From Rhodanobacter sp. DHG33 (lineage in GTDB: Bacteria > Pseudomonadota > Gammaproteobacteria > Xanthomonadales > Rhodanobacteraceae): a DNA stretch of 64,000 bases. Under the pieces are notes generated by a model that worked only from the letters and a program-made list of their open reading frames with translations, was not told the DNA's origin and made no database searches. This document shows positions 26,825 through 38,489 of this stretch, one piece after another; position 1 is the stretch's first letter; every line of letters starts with the position of its first letter. The stretch spans positions 124,001-188,000 of the forward strand of contig NZ_JACYXM010000005.1 in NCBI RefSeq assembly GCF_014843005.1. Direction: 5' to 3'. The translations under genes were made by a program, and so were the position numbers.

Positions 26825-27844
26825 ATGTCCCAAGGAAACTCCCCCACCCTGCTCGCCGATCTGGGCGGCACCAATGTGCGCTTCGCACTGGCCGGCGACA
26901 GCGTCGCCACGCCATTGCGCATGGACAGCGTCAGGCGCTACCGGGTGAAGGACTTCGCCTCGCTGGCCGATGCCGCGCGGCAGTATTTCGCCGATACCGG
27001 CTGCCGGGCCGGGCAGGCGGTGATCGCCGCGGCGGGTCGCATCGCCGGCGGCGAGACGGTGAAGGTCACCAACAACCCCTGGGCGATTTCGTCGCAGGTG
27101 CTGCAGGCCGACCTGCGCATGGAAGCCGTGCATCTGGTGAACGACTTCGCCGCGCAGAGCATGGCGATACCGTTGCTGGCCGCCGACGCGCTGGCGCCGG
27201 TCGGCCCGCTGAGCGCCCCGCACCTGGACCAGCCGCAGTCGCAGACCTTCGTGGTGATGGGCCCGGGCACCGGCCTGGGCGTGGCCGGCCTGCTGTGGCG
27301 CGACGGACAGTGGATCGTGCTGGAAAGCGAAGGCGGCCATGCCGGGTTCGCCGCGCACACCGCCGAGGACGTGGAGATCCTGCACCGACTCAACGCGCGC
27401 TTCGGCCGCGTCTCCAACGAGCGCATGATCTGCGGCAACGGCCTGGTGAACCTCTACCTGGCGCTGGCCGACATCGCCGGCCAGGCTCCCGAGGAATACA
27501 CGCCCGAAGACATCACCTCGCACGCCGAGGCCGGCAGCGACCCGCTGTGCGTGCGCACGGTGGAGACGCTGGCCGGCATCTTCGGCAGCGTGGCCGGCGA
27601 CCTGGTGCTGAGCCTGGGCGGCTGGGACGGCGTCTACCTCACCGGCGGCGTGCTGCCCTTCCTGCTGCCGTGGCTGCATCGCGGCGGCTTCCGCGAGCGC
27701 TTCGAGGCCAAGGGGCGTTTCCGCGAGACGATGGAGCGCGTACCCACGCTGGCCATCATCCACCCCGAGCCCGGCCTGCTCGGCGCGGCGGCCATCGCGC
27801 TGCGTACGGCGGGACACAGTCTTGCTCCTTGCGATCGTCCCTGA
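26825..27844 (+). CDS. glk: Glucokinase
   Basis: A 339-residue ROK-independent bacterial glucokinase of the GlkA (E. coli) type. The ATP phosphate loop is LADLGGTNVRFAL at about 10-22, the sugar-binding NDFAAQS is near 98-104, GPGTGLGVA near 139-147, and ESEGGHAGFA near 162-171. It phosphorylates cytoplasmic glucose to glucose 6-phosphate. It lies in line with a HAD phosphatase and a glucan exporter, which suggests a shared carbohydrate theme. The start at 26825 gives MSQGNSP; no strong ribosome site is seen. Confidence 0.95.
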   Translation: MSQGNSPTLLADLGGTNVRFALAGDSVATPLRMDSVRRYRVKDFASLADAARQYFADTGCRAGQAVIAAAGRIAGGETVKVTNNPWAISSQVLQADLRMEAVHLVNDFAAQSMAIPLLAADALAPVGPLSAPHLDQPQSQTFVVMGPGTGLGVAGLLWRDGQWIVLESEGGHAGFAAHTAEDVEILHRLNARFGRVSNERMICGNGLVNLYLALADIAGQAPEEYTPEDITSHAEAGSDPLCVRTVETLAGIFGSVAGDLVLSLGGWDGVYLTGGVLPFLLPWLHRGGFRERFEAKGRFRETMERVPTLAIIHPEPGLLGAAAIALRTAGHSLAPCDRP

Positions 27845-27943
27845 TCGCAAAAATCAAACGGGTGGCCGCCTTGGCCACACTTTTCATCATCGCTCCCCAC
27901 GCGATCGCAAACCTTCCCGCTCCGCCTCAGCCACGGATCCGCC

Positions 27944-28627
27944 ATGCCACGCCGTAACACCGCCTTCCTGTTCGACCTCGACGGCACCCTCGTCGACAGC
28001 GTCTACCAGCACGTGCTGGCATGGAAGGAGGCGCTGGATGCCGAGGGCATCGACCTCTCCGTGTGGCGCATTCATCGCCGCATCGGCATGAGCGGCGGCC
28101 TGTTCACCCGCGTGCTGCTGCGCGAGACCGGGCTGGAGATCAGCGAGGAGCGCCGCCAGCGGCTCTACGACACCCACGCCGAGGCGTTCAACCGGCTGCA
28201 CGCGCAGGGCGCGGTGAAACCGCTGCCCGGCGCGCGCGAGCTGCTGGCCTACCTCACCGAACAGGACCTTCCCTGGGCCATCGCCACGAGCGGCCAGCTG
28301 CGCACGGCCATCCACAACCTGGATGCACTGGGTGTCGATCCCGCCAAGGTGCCGGTGGTGACGCGCGACCAGGTGCGCCACGCCAAGCCCGATCCCGATC
28401 TGTTCCTCGCCGCCGCCGAGCGGCTGGGCGTGGACATCCACCACGCCGTCGTCGTCGGCGACAGCGTGTGGGACATGCTGGCCGCGCAGCGCGCCCGCGC
28501 GATCGGCGTGGGCCTGCTCTCCGGCGGCTACGGCGAGGACGAACTCGCCCGCGCCGGTGCGCTGCGGGTGTACGAGGATCCCGCCGACATGCTGAAGCGC
28601 ATCGACGAGATAGCCGCGCGGGCATAA
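27944..28627 (+). CDS. HAD-superfamily hydrolase (phosphoglycolate phosphatase-like)
   Basis: A 227-residue HAD subfamily IA phosphatase. The nucleophile and acid/base aspartates are Asp11 and Asp13 in FDLDGTLVDS, motif II is ATSG near 109-112, and motifs III and IV are AKPDPDLF and VVVGDSVWDML. The helical cap domain fills about residues 18-90. Such enzymes remove phosphate from phosphoglycolate or sugar phosphates; the substrate is not evident. It is 99 bp after glucokinase on the same strand. Confidence 0.88.
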   Translation: MPRRNTAFLFDLDGTLVDSVYQHVLAWKEALDAEGIDLSVWRIHRRIGMSGGLFTRVLLRETGLEISEERRQRLYDTHAEAFNRLHAQGAVKPLPGARELLAYLTEQDLPWAIATSGQLRTAIHNLDALGVDPAKVPVVTRDQVRHAKPDPDLFLAAAERLGVDIHHAVVVGDSVWDMLAAQRARAIGVGLLSGGYGEDELARAGALRVYEDPADMLKRIDEIAARA

Positions 28628-28912
28628 ATACTTCGCTCTTCTCTTGCATCAGGAGACGGGCTGGGTGGTGAGGATTCAGGCACGTCGCAACGCCGTGCTT
28701 CGACGGCACCCTCGCGCGATTCGGCTCGCCCCATCAAGGCATTCATACTGGCTTACCGGGGCCGGCTTCGCCGTTCCACCGACGCTGCTACGCCTGAAAG
28801 TTGCTGCCTTCTCGCGAGGCAGAAGGATTCCTGCCGCAGCGCTTTCACCCGCATGACGGCAGAATCAGGGACCTGCCCCCGACCCACCGGACGCCAAGGA
28901 GTGCCGCCCGCC

Positions 28913-30667
28913 ATGTCCATCCTGCGACTTTACGTGCGCGTGCTCGCGCTGCTCGCCCCCGAGCGCAGGCTTGCGATCGCGCTGGTGCTGGCCAACCTCG
29001 CGCTGGCCGGCGTCTATTTCCTGGAACCGGTGCTGTTCGGCCGCGTGGTGGATGCGCTTTCCTCCACGCATGCCGGCGACGCGCCGCGGCTGATCGCGCT
29101 GTGGGCGCTGGTCGGCTTCGGCGGGGTCGCGGCGGCAGTATGGGCGTCGCTGCACGCGGACCGCCTCGCGCATCGCCGCCGGCTGGCCGCGATCGCGGCG
29201 TTCTTCGAGCATGCCGCCGCACTGCCGCTGGCCTTCCACGGCGAGTACCACACCGGCCGCCTCGCGCGGATCATGAACAACGGCGTGAGCAACCTGTTCA
29301 ACCTGTGGCTGAGCTTCTTCCGCGAACATCTGGCCACTTTGCTGTCCATTTTCGTGATGGTGCCGGTGGCGCTGGCGATGAACTGGAAGCTGGCGCTGCT
29401 GATGATCGGGCTGATGCTCAGCTTCGCGGTCTCCAATGCGATCACGGTGCGCCGCACGCACAAGGCGCAAGGCGAAGTGGAAGAGCTGCACAACGAGATC
29501 GCCACGCGCGCCGGCGACGTGTTCGGCAACGTCACCGTGGTGCAGAGCTTTACCCGGCTGAGCGCCGAAGCCGCGGCGCTGAAAGACATGATGACGCGCG
29601 TGCTGGCCGCGCAGTATCCGGTGCTGCGCGGCTGGGCAATCCTGTCGGTGCTGAACCGCGCGGCCAGCACGCTCACCATCGTGGCGATCTTCGCGCTCGG
29701 CGCCTCGCTGCACGCGCGCGGCGAGATCACGGTGGGCGGCATCGTCAGCTTCGTGGGGTTCGCGATCATGCTGATCGGCCGCCTGGAGCAGTTCGCCAGC
29801 TTTCTCTCCACGCTGTTCTTCCAGACGCAATCGCTGGAGGACTACTTCGCCGTGCTCGACCAGCGCCCGGCCATCGTCGAGGCGCCGGATGCGATCGCGC
29901 TGCCGCGCGTCCGTGGCGAAGTGGTGTTCGACAAGGTCAGCTTCGGCTACGACCCGGTGCAGCCGGCGTTGCACGAACTGAGTTTTCGCGCCGCGCCGGG
30001 CGACACCATCGCCCTGGTCGGGCCCACCGGCGCCGGCAAGAGCACCGCGCTCAGCTTGCTGTATCGCGCCTACGATCCCTCCGGCGGCATCGTCACCATC
30101 GACGGCCGCGACATCCGTGGCGTCACGCTTGATTCGCTGCGGCAGAACATCGGCGTGGTGTTCCAGGATCCGGGCATGTTCTATCGGTCCATCCTGGACA
30201 ACCTGCGCGTGGGCAGGCCGGATGCCGGCCTCGAAGACATTGAGAAAGCCGTCGCTGCCGCCGAGGCCGCCGCCTTCATCGCCCGCAAGCCGGAAGGCCT
30301 GGAGACGCTGGTCGCCGAGCGCGGCCGTTCGCTGTCCGGCGGCGAGCGCCAGCGCCTCGCCATCGCCCGCGCGATGCTGAAGGACGCCCCCATCCTCGTG
30401 CTGGACGAAGCCACCAGCGCGCTGGACAACGCCACTGAGGCGCGCATCCAGCGTGCGCTCGACGCGCTCACCCGCGGCCGTACCACCTTCGTGATCGCGC
30501 ACCGCCTGTCCACCGTGCGCAATGCCGACCTGATCCTCGTGCTGGACCAGGGTCGACTGGTGGAACAGGGCCGCTTCGACGATCTGATCCGCCAGGGCGG
30601 GTTGTTCGCGCGCCTGGCCGAGGACGGCAAATTCGCGCCGGATGCGCACGAGCAGGAACCCAGCTAG
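28913..30667 (+). CDS. ndvA: Glucan exporter: ABC transporter permease/ATP-binding protein, NdvA/ChvA type
   Basis: A 584-residue half-transporter with fused membrane and ATPase domains. About six helices lie in residues 15-310. The ATPase has Walker A GPTGAGKST at 370-378, the signature LSGGERQRLAIARA, Walker B ILVLDEATSALD and a switch His in FVIAHRLS. The N-terminus (MSILRLYVRVLALL, then EPVLFGRVVDAL) and the length match the cyclic beta-1,2-glucan exporters NdvA/ChvA. It should work as a homodimer in the inner membrane. AAGGAG lies 11 bases before the chosen ATG. No glucan synthase gene is next to it, so the glucan link is by similarity only. Confidence 0.85.
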   Translation: MSILRLYVRVLALLAPERRLAIALVLANLALAGVYFLEPVLFGRVVDALSSTHAGDAPRLIALWALVGFGGVAAAVWASLHADRLAHRRRLAAIAAFFEHAAALPLAFHGEYHTGRLARIMNNGVSNLFNLWLSFFREHLATLLSIFVMVPVALAMNWKLALLMIGLMLSFAVSNAITVRRTHKAQGEVEELHNEIATRAGDVFGNVTVVQSFTRLSAEAAALKDMMTRVLAAQYPVLRGWAILSVLNRAASTLTIVAIFALGASLHARGEITVGGIVSFVGFAIMLIGRLEQFASFLSTLFFQTQSLEDYFAVLDQRPAIVEAPDAIALPRVRGEVVFDKVSFGYDPVQPALHELSFRAAPGDTIALVGPTGAGKSTALSLLYRAYDPSGGIVTIDGRDIRGVTLDSLRQNIGVVFQDPGMFYRSILDNLRVGRPDAGLEDIEKAVAAAEAAAFIARKPEGLETLVAERGRSLSGGERQRLAIARAMLKDAPILVLDEATSALDNATEARIQRALDALTRGRTTFVIAHRLSTVRNADLILVLDQGRLVEQGRFDDLIRQGGLFARLAEDGKFAPDAHEQEPS

Positions 30668-30717
30668 AGCGCGCCCGAGCCGCCTCAGTCATTCTTTCGA
30701 GGGAGATGACGCCTCGC

Positions 30718-30738
30718 GGGTTCAACGTGGTTGAACCC
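30718..30738. repeat. Perfect inverted repeat downstream of the glucan exporter
   Basis: GGGTTCAAC (30718-30726) and GTTGAACCC (30730-30738) form a perfect 9-bp hairpin with loop GTG. No T tract follows on either side. A second hairpin, CACTTCC/GGAAGTG at 30751-30757 and 30770-30776, lies just beyond it, next to the stop of the small ORF on the minus strand. They may act together as a transcript end between convergent genes. Confidence 0.55.
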
Positions 30739-30777
30739 CGTGCGGTGAAACACTTCCGAATCCGTTGGTGGAAGTGC

Positions 30778-30888
30778 TCAGCGGACGATCTGGAAGTGCA
30801 CCATCAACCAGCCGACGGATGCACTGAAATAAACGCAGACCGAAAACCAGAAACCGATCGAATCCTTGTGCCAGATGTGCTTGTTCAT
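30778..30888 (-). CDS. Small predicted membrane protein, 36 residues
   Basis: A minus-strand ORF of 36 residues begins MNKHIWHKDSIGFW and has one strongly hydrophobic segment at about residues 11-31 (aromatic-rich, with Cys18 and SASVGW), ending in FQIVR. A G-rich stretch (GGGGGGG) lies directly before the ATG and could serve as ribosome site. The composition is far from the Arg/Ala/Pro-rich output of chance frames in this genome, which is why I call it. No homologue comes to mind. It has a hairpin at its end and stands alone. Confidence 0.5.
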   Translation of the reverse strand: MNKHIWHKDSIGFWFSVCVYFSASVGWLMVHFQIVR

Positions 30889-31312
30889 GCCCCCCCGAGG
30901 TATGTGTGTCACGGCGCCGATGATGCGCCTGTATTCGACACATGGGAACAAGCCAACTTCATACCAAATTGCCCGGTTATCGCTGCAATTTGGCCCGGCA
31001 TGCCGGTACCGCGGTATTCGTCACACTGTCTGCGTGCGGCACAACACGCTTCGTGCGCATCCACTGCCGGCCTCGGCAGGACGCATGTCTGTATCCAATG
31101 TTGATGTCCGCAGCAGACACTGCCCCTGAAGGTCGCGCACTGCCGCGGCGGGTCAAGTTTGTTCCGCGCGAGTGCGATGGTCTTCATCAAAGCGTTTGCG
31201 CCTCTCGCAGGAAGTGCGCTGCGCAAGCGCCCCATGCCGACGACCCGTGCGCTTCCGATCGAGAGGCCACTTCTCGCGGGACGATCAACCGCTTCGCGTC
31301 CCAGCTCGACAG
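30889..31312. other. Non-coding or decayed stretch, 424 bp
   Basis: No gene could be supported here. Short open frames on both strands have no ribosome sites, no recognisable motifs and Cys/His/Arg-rich compositions typical of chance translation. G+C looks somewhat lower than in neighbouring genes. It may hold the promoter of the small membrane ORF and the 3' end of the CPBP protease transcript. Confidence 0.45.
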
Positions 31313-32077
31313 CTAGAACACGCCGAGCCACGCCAGCGTGATCAGATATTCCGTCACGTCGCTGACGTTGTGGCCGATGATCGGCGCGACGATGCTGCCC
31401 GATTTCTCCAGCCAATAGGCGTAAAGCACGCCGAGCGCGACGGCATAGAGTTGCTGGCCCAACGCCAGCGGCCACGGCTGCGTCCAGAAGCTCGCCATAT
31501 GCGCCAGCGCGAAAAGCAGCGCCACGATGACGCCGGCTCCGTTCATTTCGAAACGCCCGAGGCGCAACTTGCCGGGCATGGTTGCGGCGAGGAAGCTGAC
31601 GAGCAATGCGCGGAAAGGAATTTCTTCGGTAGGGCCGACGAATACGCCGCTGAAGACGATGCAGCTCCAGACATTCGATCGGGTCAGTGGAAATCCGATG
31701 TCCGGCCGGGTACCCCACAGCAGTTGCGGTGCGTAGTCGACCAGTGTCATCAGCACGCCGAAAAGCAGTCCCCAGAGGACCGCCGGGCCGATATAGGTCT
31801 TGCCGCGCGGCCAGTGCAGTCCGTAGTCCGCCGGCACCCACCAGCGCTTGAGGGCCGCGATGCAGGCCAGCGTCAGCAGCAGCGCGTAGCCATGCTGGAG
31901 ATAGATAAAAAGCCAGGACGGACTGCCGCCTGATAGCACCTGTCGGTGCAGGCGGAGAATCGTCAGGCTCGCGCCGGTGGAGGCCAGGAATTGCAAGCCC
32001 AGGCCCATCGCGGCGGCGATCAGGATAGGCCACCACTTCAGCCGGAAAGGCGGCGCGGAAACGACAGGGTTGTTCAT
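31313..32077 (-). CDS. CPBP-family intramembrane metalloprotease (Rce1/Abi-like)
   Basis: A 254-residue membrane protein with about seven hydrophobic segments. The catalytic signatures are EEIPFR at 151-156 (Glu151, Glu152, Arg156), His193 in LAHMASF and His236 in GHNVSD. These fit the CAAX protease/bacteriocin-processing family, which cleaves within the membrane. I chose ATG 32077 with a GGGGG ribosome site over the upstream TTG. The AraC gene ends 8 bp upstream, so the two are one operon. Roles in the family range from bacteriocin self-immunity to stress signalling; none is shown here. Confidence 0.88.
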   Translation of the reverse strand: MNNPVVSAPPFRLKWWPILIAAAMGLGLQFLASTGASLTILRLHRQVLSGGSPSWLFIYLQHGYALLLTLACIAALKRWWVPADYGLHWPRGKTYIGPAVLWGLLFGVLMTLVDYAPQLLWGTRPDIGFPLTRSNVWSCIVFSGVFVGPTEEIPFRALLVSFLAATMPGKLRLGRFEMNGAGVIVALLFALAHMASFWTQPWPLALGQQLYAVALGVLYAYWLEKSGSIVAPIIGHNVSDVTEYLITLAWLGVF

Positions 32078-32085
32078 GCCCCCAT

Positions 32086-32781
32086 TCAACCTGTCCGCGC
32101 GATTTCCGTCTTGAACGGATTTGACCGCCAGAGGCGCGGCGGCACGCCGGTCAGCGCCCTTATCGAGCGCGTCATGTGCGCCTGATCGGCGAAGCCGGCT
32201 TCCGCAGCGATCTCCGCAAGCGGCGCAGCCGTTTCCGTGATGCGCACGAATGCCTTGCGCGCCCGCACCTCGGCCCTGAACGCGGCGGGCGTCGTGGCAA
32301 AAACGCGCCCGAATCCGCGGGACAATGTTTCGGCGGACAAACCGTGCGCATCGGCCCAGCGATCAAGGCGCAGGCTGGGATCGGCCAGCATCGCCTTGGC
32401 GAGGAGATCGGGCCAATCCTCCTCCGGCGCGGGCCGCTCGGCGAGCTGCTCGCCGACCAGCTCGGCCACTGCTGGCGCATCGCGTTCGGACAGGCGCGCA
32501 ATCGCATCGACATCCGCGACGCGGCCCAACGGAAACGCGACCGCTAGCGGCAGGATGAAGCTGAGGATTCGCGTGTCATGCCGCTCGAAACGGTTGAGAT
32601 GCGCATGAAACCTGTCGTGGATCAGCACGTCGCCGGCGCGCACGCGAAAGCGTCCGCTGCTGCCGCTCTCCTCGAAACCGCCCGAGAGGACAACATCCGC
32701 ATAAGCGCCGGCATGGCAGTGGCGCGGCACGCTGGTGCGCGCACGCCATGTCTCGCAGCCGGGCCTGATCTCTACGTACAT
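32086..32781 (-). CDS. AraC-family transcriptional regulator
   Basis: A 231-residue protein with an N-terminal cupin-like sensing domain (PRHCHAGAYADVVLSGG and GDVLIHDRFHAHLN near residues 20-70) and a C-terminal AraC double helix-turn-helix at about 135-225 (LSAETLSRGFGRVFATTPAAFR, then IAAEAGFADQAHMTRS). GAGGA lies about 5 bases before the chosen ATG at 32781. It is the first gene of an operon with the CPBP protease and probably controls it in response to a small ligand that is not known. Confidence 0.88.
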   Translation of the reverse strand: MYVEIRPGCETWRARTSVPRHCHAGAYADVVLSGGFEESGSSGRFRVRAGDVLIHDRFHAHLNRFERHDTRILSFILPLAVAFPLGRVADVDAIARLSERDAPAVAELVGEQLAERPAPEEDWPDLLAKAMLADPSLRLDRWADAHGLSAETLSRGFGRVFATTPAAFRAEVRARKAFVRITETAAPLAEIAAEAGFADQAHMTRSIRALTGVPPRLWRSNPFKTEIARTG

Positions 32782-32934
32782 CTTTTTCCTCGAAGCCCAT
32801 GCATGGCCTCCAGATGTCCCGCACCGGGAGTCGCCTGCACGCAATCCAAGAATGGACGAAGGAGCGAACGTCCGTCCATGGCCGGGCGATGACTCAGGGA
32901 TGCGGGCAAGCCAGCGCGGCCTGCAAGGCGCCGG

Positions 32935-35943
<3,009 letters not shown>

Positions 35944-36001
35944 GCACCCCGTGGCGACGACCAAAACGCCGAGCTTAGCAGGCGGATCGCACGGGAGCGC
36001 A

Positions 36002-36047
36002 CCCTGTGCGCGATAGCGCTTTGCGAAAAGCGTCATCGCGCACAGGG
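36002..36047. repeat. Long near-perfect hairpin with GNRA-type loop
   Basis: CCCTGTGCGCGAT at 36002-36014 pairs perfectly with ATCGCGCACAGGG at 36035-36047. Inside, CGCTTT at 36017-36022 pairs with AAAGCG at 36027-36032 around a GCGA loop, with one mismatch and one wobble between the two stems. The whole forms a stem of about 20 pairs. It lies in the 141 bp between gpsA and the helicase gene. No T tract follows, so it is not an ordinary terminator. Confidence 0.8.
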
Positions 36048-36084
36048 CGCACCCCTGCGGCGAAATTCCACGCCGGGTGATGGG

Positions 36085-37110
36085 TCAGGCGTTGCCGAAC
36101 AGGCCGTGCGGGTATTCGGGCTTCTGCTCGCGCGCCATCAGCATCTTCAGGCCTTCGGCGGGCGTGACTTCGCCATGCAGCACGGCGCGCACGCCGGCGC
36201 TGATCGGCAGGTCCAGCGCGTGCTGGTCGGCCAGGCGCGCCACCTCGTCGGCGGCGAGCACGCTTTCCACCACCTGGCCGATCTGGCGCACCGCCTCGTC
36301 GATCGCGATGCCCTTGCCCAAGGCGAGGCCAAGGCGGCGGTTGCGCGAGAGGTCGCCGGTACAGGTGAGCACCAGGTCGCCGAGGCCGGACAGGCCGATC
36401 AGTGTCTCCGGCCGCGCGCCCAGCGCCACGCCGAGGCGCAACATCTCGTTCATGCCGCGGGTGATGAGGCCGGCGCGGGCATTGAGGCCCAGCTCCATGC
36501 CGTCGGCGATGCCGGTGGCCACCGCGAGCACGTTCTTCATCGCGCCGCCGAGCTCCGCGCCCAGCATGTCGCCGCCGGTATAGGCACGCAGGTTGGGAGC
36601 ATGCAGCACGTTGGCGACGCGCTGCGCACAGGCGGCGTCTTCCGAATGCACGGTGACCGCGCTGGGCAGGCCGGCCGCGACTTCCTTGGCGAACGAAGGG
36701 CCGGTGATCACCGCGGCCGGATGGCCCGGCAAGCGCTGCGTCACCAGTTCGTGCAGGAGACGCCCGGTGCCCGGTTCGAAACCCTTGGTAGCCCAGGCCA
36801 GCGTGGCGCCGGGCGCCAGCAGCGGCGCCACGTCGTCCAGCATCGTGGCGAAGGCATGGCTGGGCACCACCAGCAGCACGATGGCCGCACCGCGCACGGC
36901 AGTCGCCAAATCAGGCTCGTAACCCAGCGCCGCCGGCAATTCGATGCCCGGCAGGTAGCGCTGGTTGCAGCGCGCCGCGGCCATCGCCGCCAGCGCGTCC
37001 GGGTCGCGACCCCACAGCCGCGTCGGCACGCCGTTGCGTGCCGTCAGCGCGGCCAGCGCAGTGCCCCAGGAACCGGCACCGAGTACCGCCAGGGTCGGAT
37101 GCTGCGTCAT
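36085..37110 (-). CDS. gpsA: Glycerol-3-phosphate dehydrogenase [NAD(P)+]
   Basis: A 341-residue enzyme that reduces dihydroxyacetone phosphate to sn-glycerol 3-phosphate for phospholipid synthesis. The Rossmann motif is [10 protein letters not shown] at 11-20, with GPSFAKE and [12 protein letters not shown] holding the catalytic lysines and RNRRLG the phosphate-binding arginines. It follows secB by only 8 bp on the same strand, the conserved secB-gpsA order of proteobacteria. Its product is the substrate of PlsB, encoded at 59246-61939. Confidence 0.97.
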   Translation of the reverse strand: MTQHPTLAVLGAGSWGTALAALTARNGVPTRLWGRDPDALAAMAAARCNQRYLPGIELPAALGYEPDLATAVRGAAIVLLVVPSHAFATMLDDVAPLLAPGATLAWATKGFEPGTGRLLHELVTQRLPGHPAAVITGPSFAKEVAAGLPSAVTVHSEDAACAQRVANVLHAPNLRAYTGGDMLGAELGGAMKNVLAVATGIADGMELGLNARAGLITRGMNEMLRLGVALGARPETLIGLSGLGDLVLTCTGDLSRNRRLGLALGKGIAIDEAVRQIGQVVESVLAADEVARLADQHALDLPISAGVRAVLHGEVTPAEGLKMLMAREQKPEYPHGLFGNA

Positions 37111-37118
37111 GCGCGGGC

Positions 37119-37631
37119 TCAGCTGTTGAGCTGGTACGGTGCGTCCCCGCCGCCGGCCATGCGGCGCTGCTGTTCGGCGTACAGGGCGTCGAAATTGATC
37201 GGCTGCAGCAGGAACGGCGGGAAGCCGCCTTCCAGCACCATCGAGGAGATCACCTGGCGCGCATACGGGAACAGCAGGTTCGGGCAGTAGCTGCCGATCA
37301 CGCCGGAACGCTCCGCGTCGCCGAAGCCGCCGATGGTGAACAGGCCAGCCTGTTCCACCTCGGCCAGGTAGGCCGTGCGCTCGCCCAGCGTGCAGGTGAG
37401 GGTGACGCTGAGCACGACTTCATAGAGGTCGTTGCCCAGGTCCATGGCCTTGTGGCCCAGGTTCAGCTGCACCTGCGGCGCGGCCTGTTCGGCTTCGCCG
37501 TTGAATTCCTGGAAGATATGCGGCGCGCCCGGCACCTCGAAGGACACGTCCTTCACGTAGATCTTCTGCAGCACGAGCTGCGGCATGCCGCCCTGTGCGT
37601 CGGCCTGGCCGTTGGCGGTGACTTCTGCCAT
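37119..37631 (-). CDS. secB: Protein-export chaperone SecB
   Basis: A 170-residue homotetrameric chaperone that keeps preproteins unfolded and delivers them to SecA. Typical segments are [19 protein letters not shown] near 19-37, the [17 protein letters not shown] core, and [13 protein letters not shown] with [17 protein letters not shown] at the end. GAGGA lies about 5 bases before the ATG at 37631. First gene of the secB-gpsA transcript and divergent from the ribosomal protein genes rpmB-rpmG. Confidence 0.97.
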   Translation of the reverse strand: MAEVTANGQADAQGGMPQLVLQKIYVKDVSFEVPGAPHIFQEFNGEAEQAAPQVQLNLGHKAMDLGNDLYEVVLSVTLTCTLGERTAYLAEVEQAGLFTIGGFGDAERSGVIGSYCPNLLFPYARQVISSMVLEGGFPPFLLQPINFDALYAEQQRRMAGGGDAPYQLNS

Positions 37632-37714
37632 GGGAATCCTCGGTATGTATGGCGTCAAAGAGGTCGATTGTTTCATACCTGCCGCCTCCGTGCATACGCA
37701 ATCACCCCGGCAGA

Positions 37715-37744
37715 TTGCGCACCGGCCTGTTTTTGCTGGATAAT
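37715..37744 (+). promoter_or_regulatory. Probable sigma-70 promoter of rpmB-rpmG
   Basis: A TTGCGC box at 37715-37720 and GATAAT at 37739-37744 are separated by 18 bp and face rpmB. The -10 element matches five of six consensus positions. The predicted transcript would have a leader of about 160 bases, which folds into several small hairpins (for example GCCCGC/GCGGGC at 37781-37786 and 37795-37800). Confidence 0.55.
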
Positions 37745-37909
37745 GCGCGGCTCACCATGCCGACCCGACCCGTTCGGGGAGCCCGCTATGCGATGCGGGC
37801 CTCGCGGCGAAGCGAGCGCAACACCCTCCAGCATCGCGTGGCGCCTGGCGCCGCTGGGCCGATGTCGCCCTGGCCAACGGGCGGTCAACAGAACATTACG
37901 GAGCTCATC

Positions 37910-38146
37910 ATGGCCCGCATTTGCCAAGTCACCCAAAAGGGTGTGCAGACCGGTAACAACGTCTCGCACGCCAACAACAAGACCCGCCGCCGCTGGCTGC
38001 CGAACCTGCACGAGCGCCGTTTCTGGGTCGCCAGCGAGAACCGCTGGGTCAAGCTGCGCGTTTCCAACCACGCGCTGCGCACCATCGACAAGAAGGGCAT
38101 CGAGGCCGTGATCGCCGAGCTGCGTGCCCGCGGTGAGAAGGTCTAA
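37910..38146 (+). CDS. rpmB: 50S ribosomal protein L28
   Basis: A 78-residue ribosomal protein starting [21 protein letters not shown], with the basic core [17 protein letters not shown] and the C-terminal [15 protein letters not shown], all typical of L28. GGAG lies 7 bases before the ATG. It is followed by rpmG after 11 bp, the usual bacterial order, and the pair ends at a strong terminator. Confidence 0.98.
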   Translation: MARICQVTQKGVQTGNNVSHANNKTRRRWLPNLHERRFWVASENRWVKLRVSNHALRTIDKKGIEAVIAELRARGEKV

Positions 38147-38157
38147 GGAGACGAATC

Positions 38158-38325
38158 ATGGCTAACAGCAAGCAAGACAAGATCCGCCTGATTTCCTCGG
38201 CCGGTACCGGCCACTTCTACACCACGCAGAAGAACAAGAAGAACACGCCGGAAAAGTTCGAGTTCAAGAAGTACGATCCGGTCGTGCGCAAGCACGTGAT
38301 CTACAAGGAAGGCAAGATCAAGTAA
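38158..38325 (+). CDS. rpmG: 50S ribosomal protein L33
   Basis: A 55-residue ribosomal protein reading [18 protein letters not shown], then [16 protein letters not shown] and a [19 protein letters not shown] end (cited in parts). It is the Cys-free, zinc-independent form of L33. A TAAGGAG ribosome site overlaps the rpmB stop, spaced about 8 bases from the ATG. It is the second gene of the rpmB-rpmG transcript. Confidence 0.98.
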   Translation: MANSKQDKIRLISSAGTGHFYTTQKNKKNTPEKFEFKKYDPVVRKHVIYKEGKIK

Positions 38326-38345
38326 TCGATCGCCGCTTCCGGAAG

Positions 38346-38371
38346 AAACCCGCCCTCGTGGCGGGTTTTTT
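38346..38371 (+). terminator. Intrinsic terminator of rpmB-rpmG
   Basis: CCCGCC at 38349-38354 pairs with GGCGGG at 38360-38365, extended by AAA/TTT, and is followed by six T. It lies 20 bp after the rpmG stop. Confidence 0.95.
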
Positions 38372-38489
38372 CTTGCCCGCGCGGCTGAACGGGACATGCC
38401 TTGCCGCACCTCCGCCAGGTGCACCGCGACGATGCAACGGCGTTATCGTTCATGTACGGGCGACACCGCCCTCGCCGGAGGAAACCGCC

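Noticed and set aside
28628-28912. Possible small genes between the HAD phosphatase and the glucan exporter
   Set aside because: Frames in this 285-bp gap lack ribosome sites and motifs; I see only the leader of the exporter gene.
30706-31104. A 132-codon plus-strand frame after the glucan exporter
   Set aside because: It has no ribosome site, runs through two hairpins, and overlaps the more plausible small membrane ORF on the other strand. Its Cys/His-rich product looks random.
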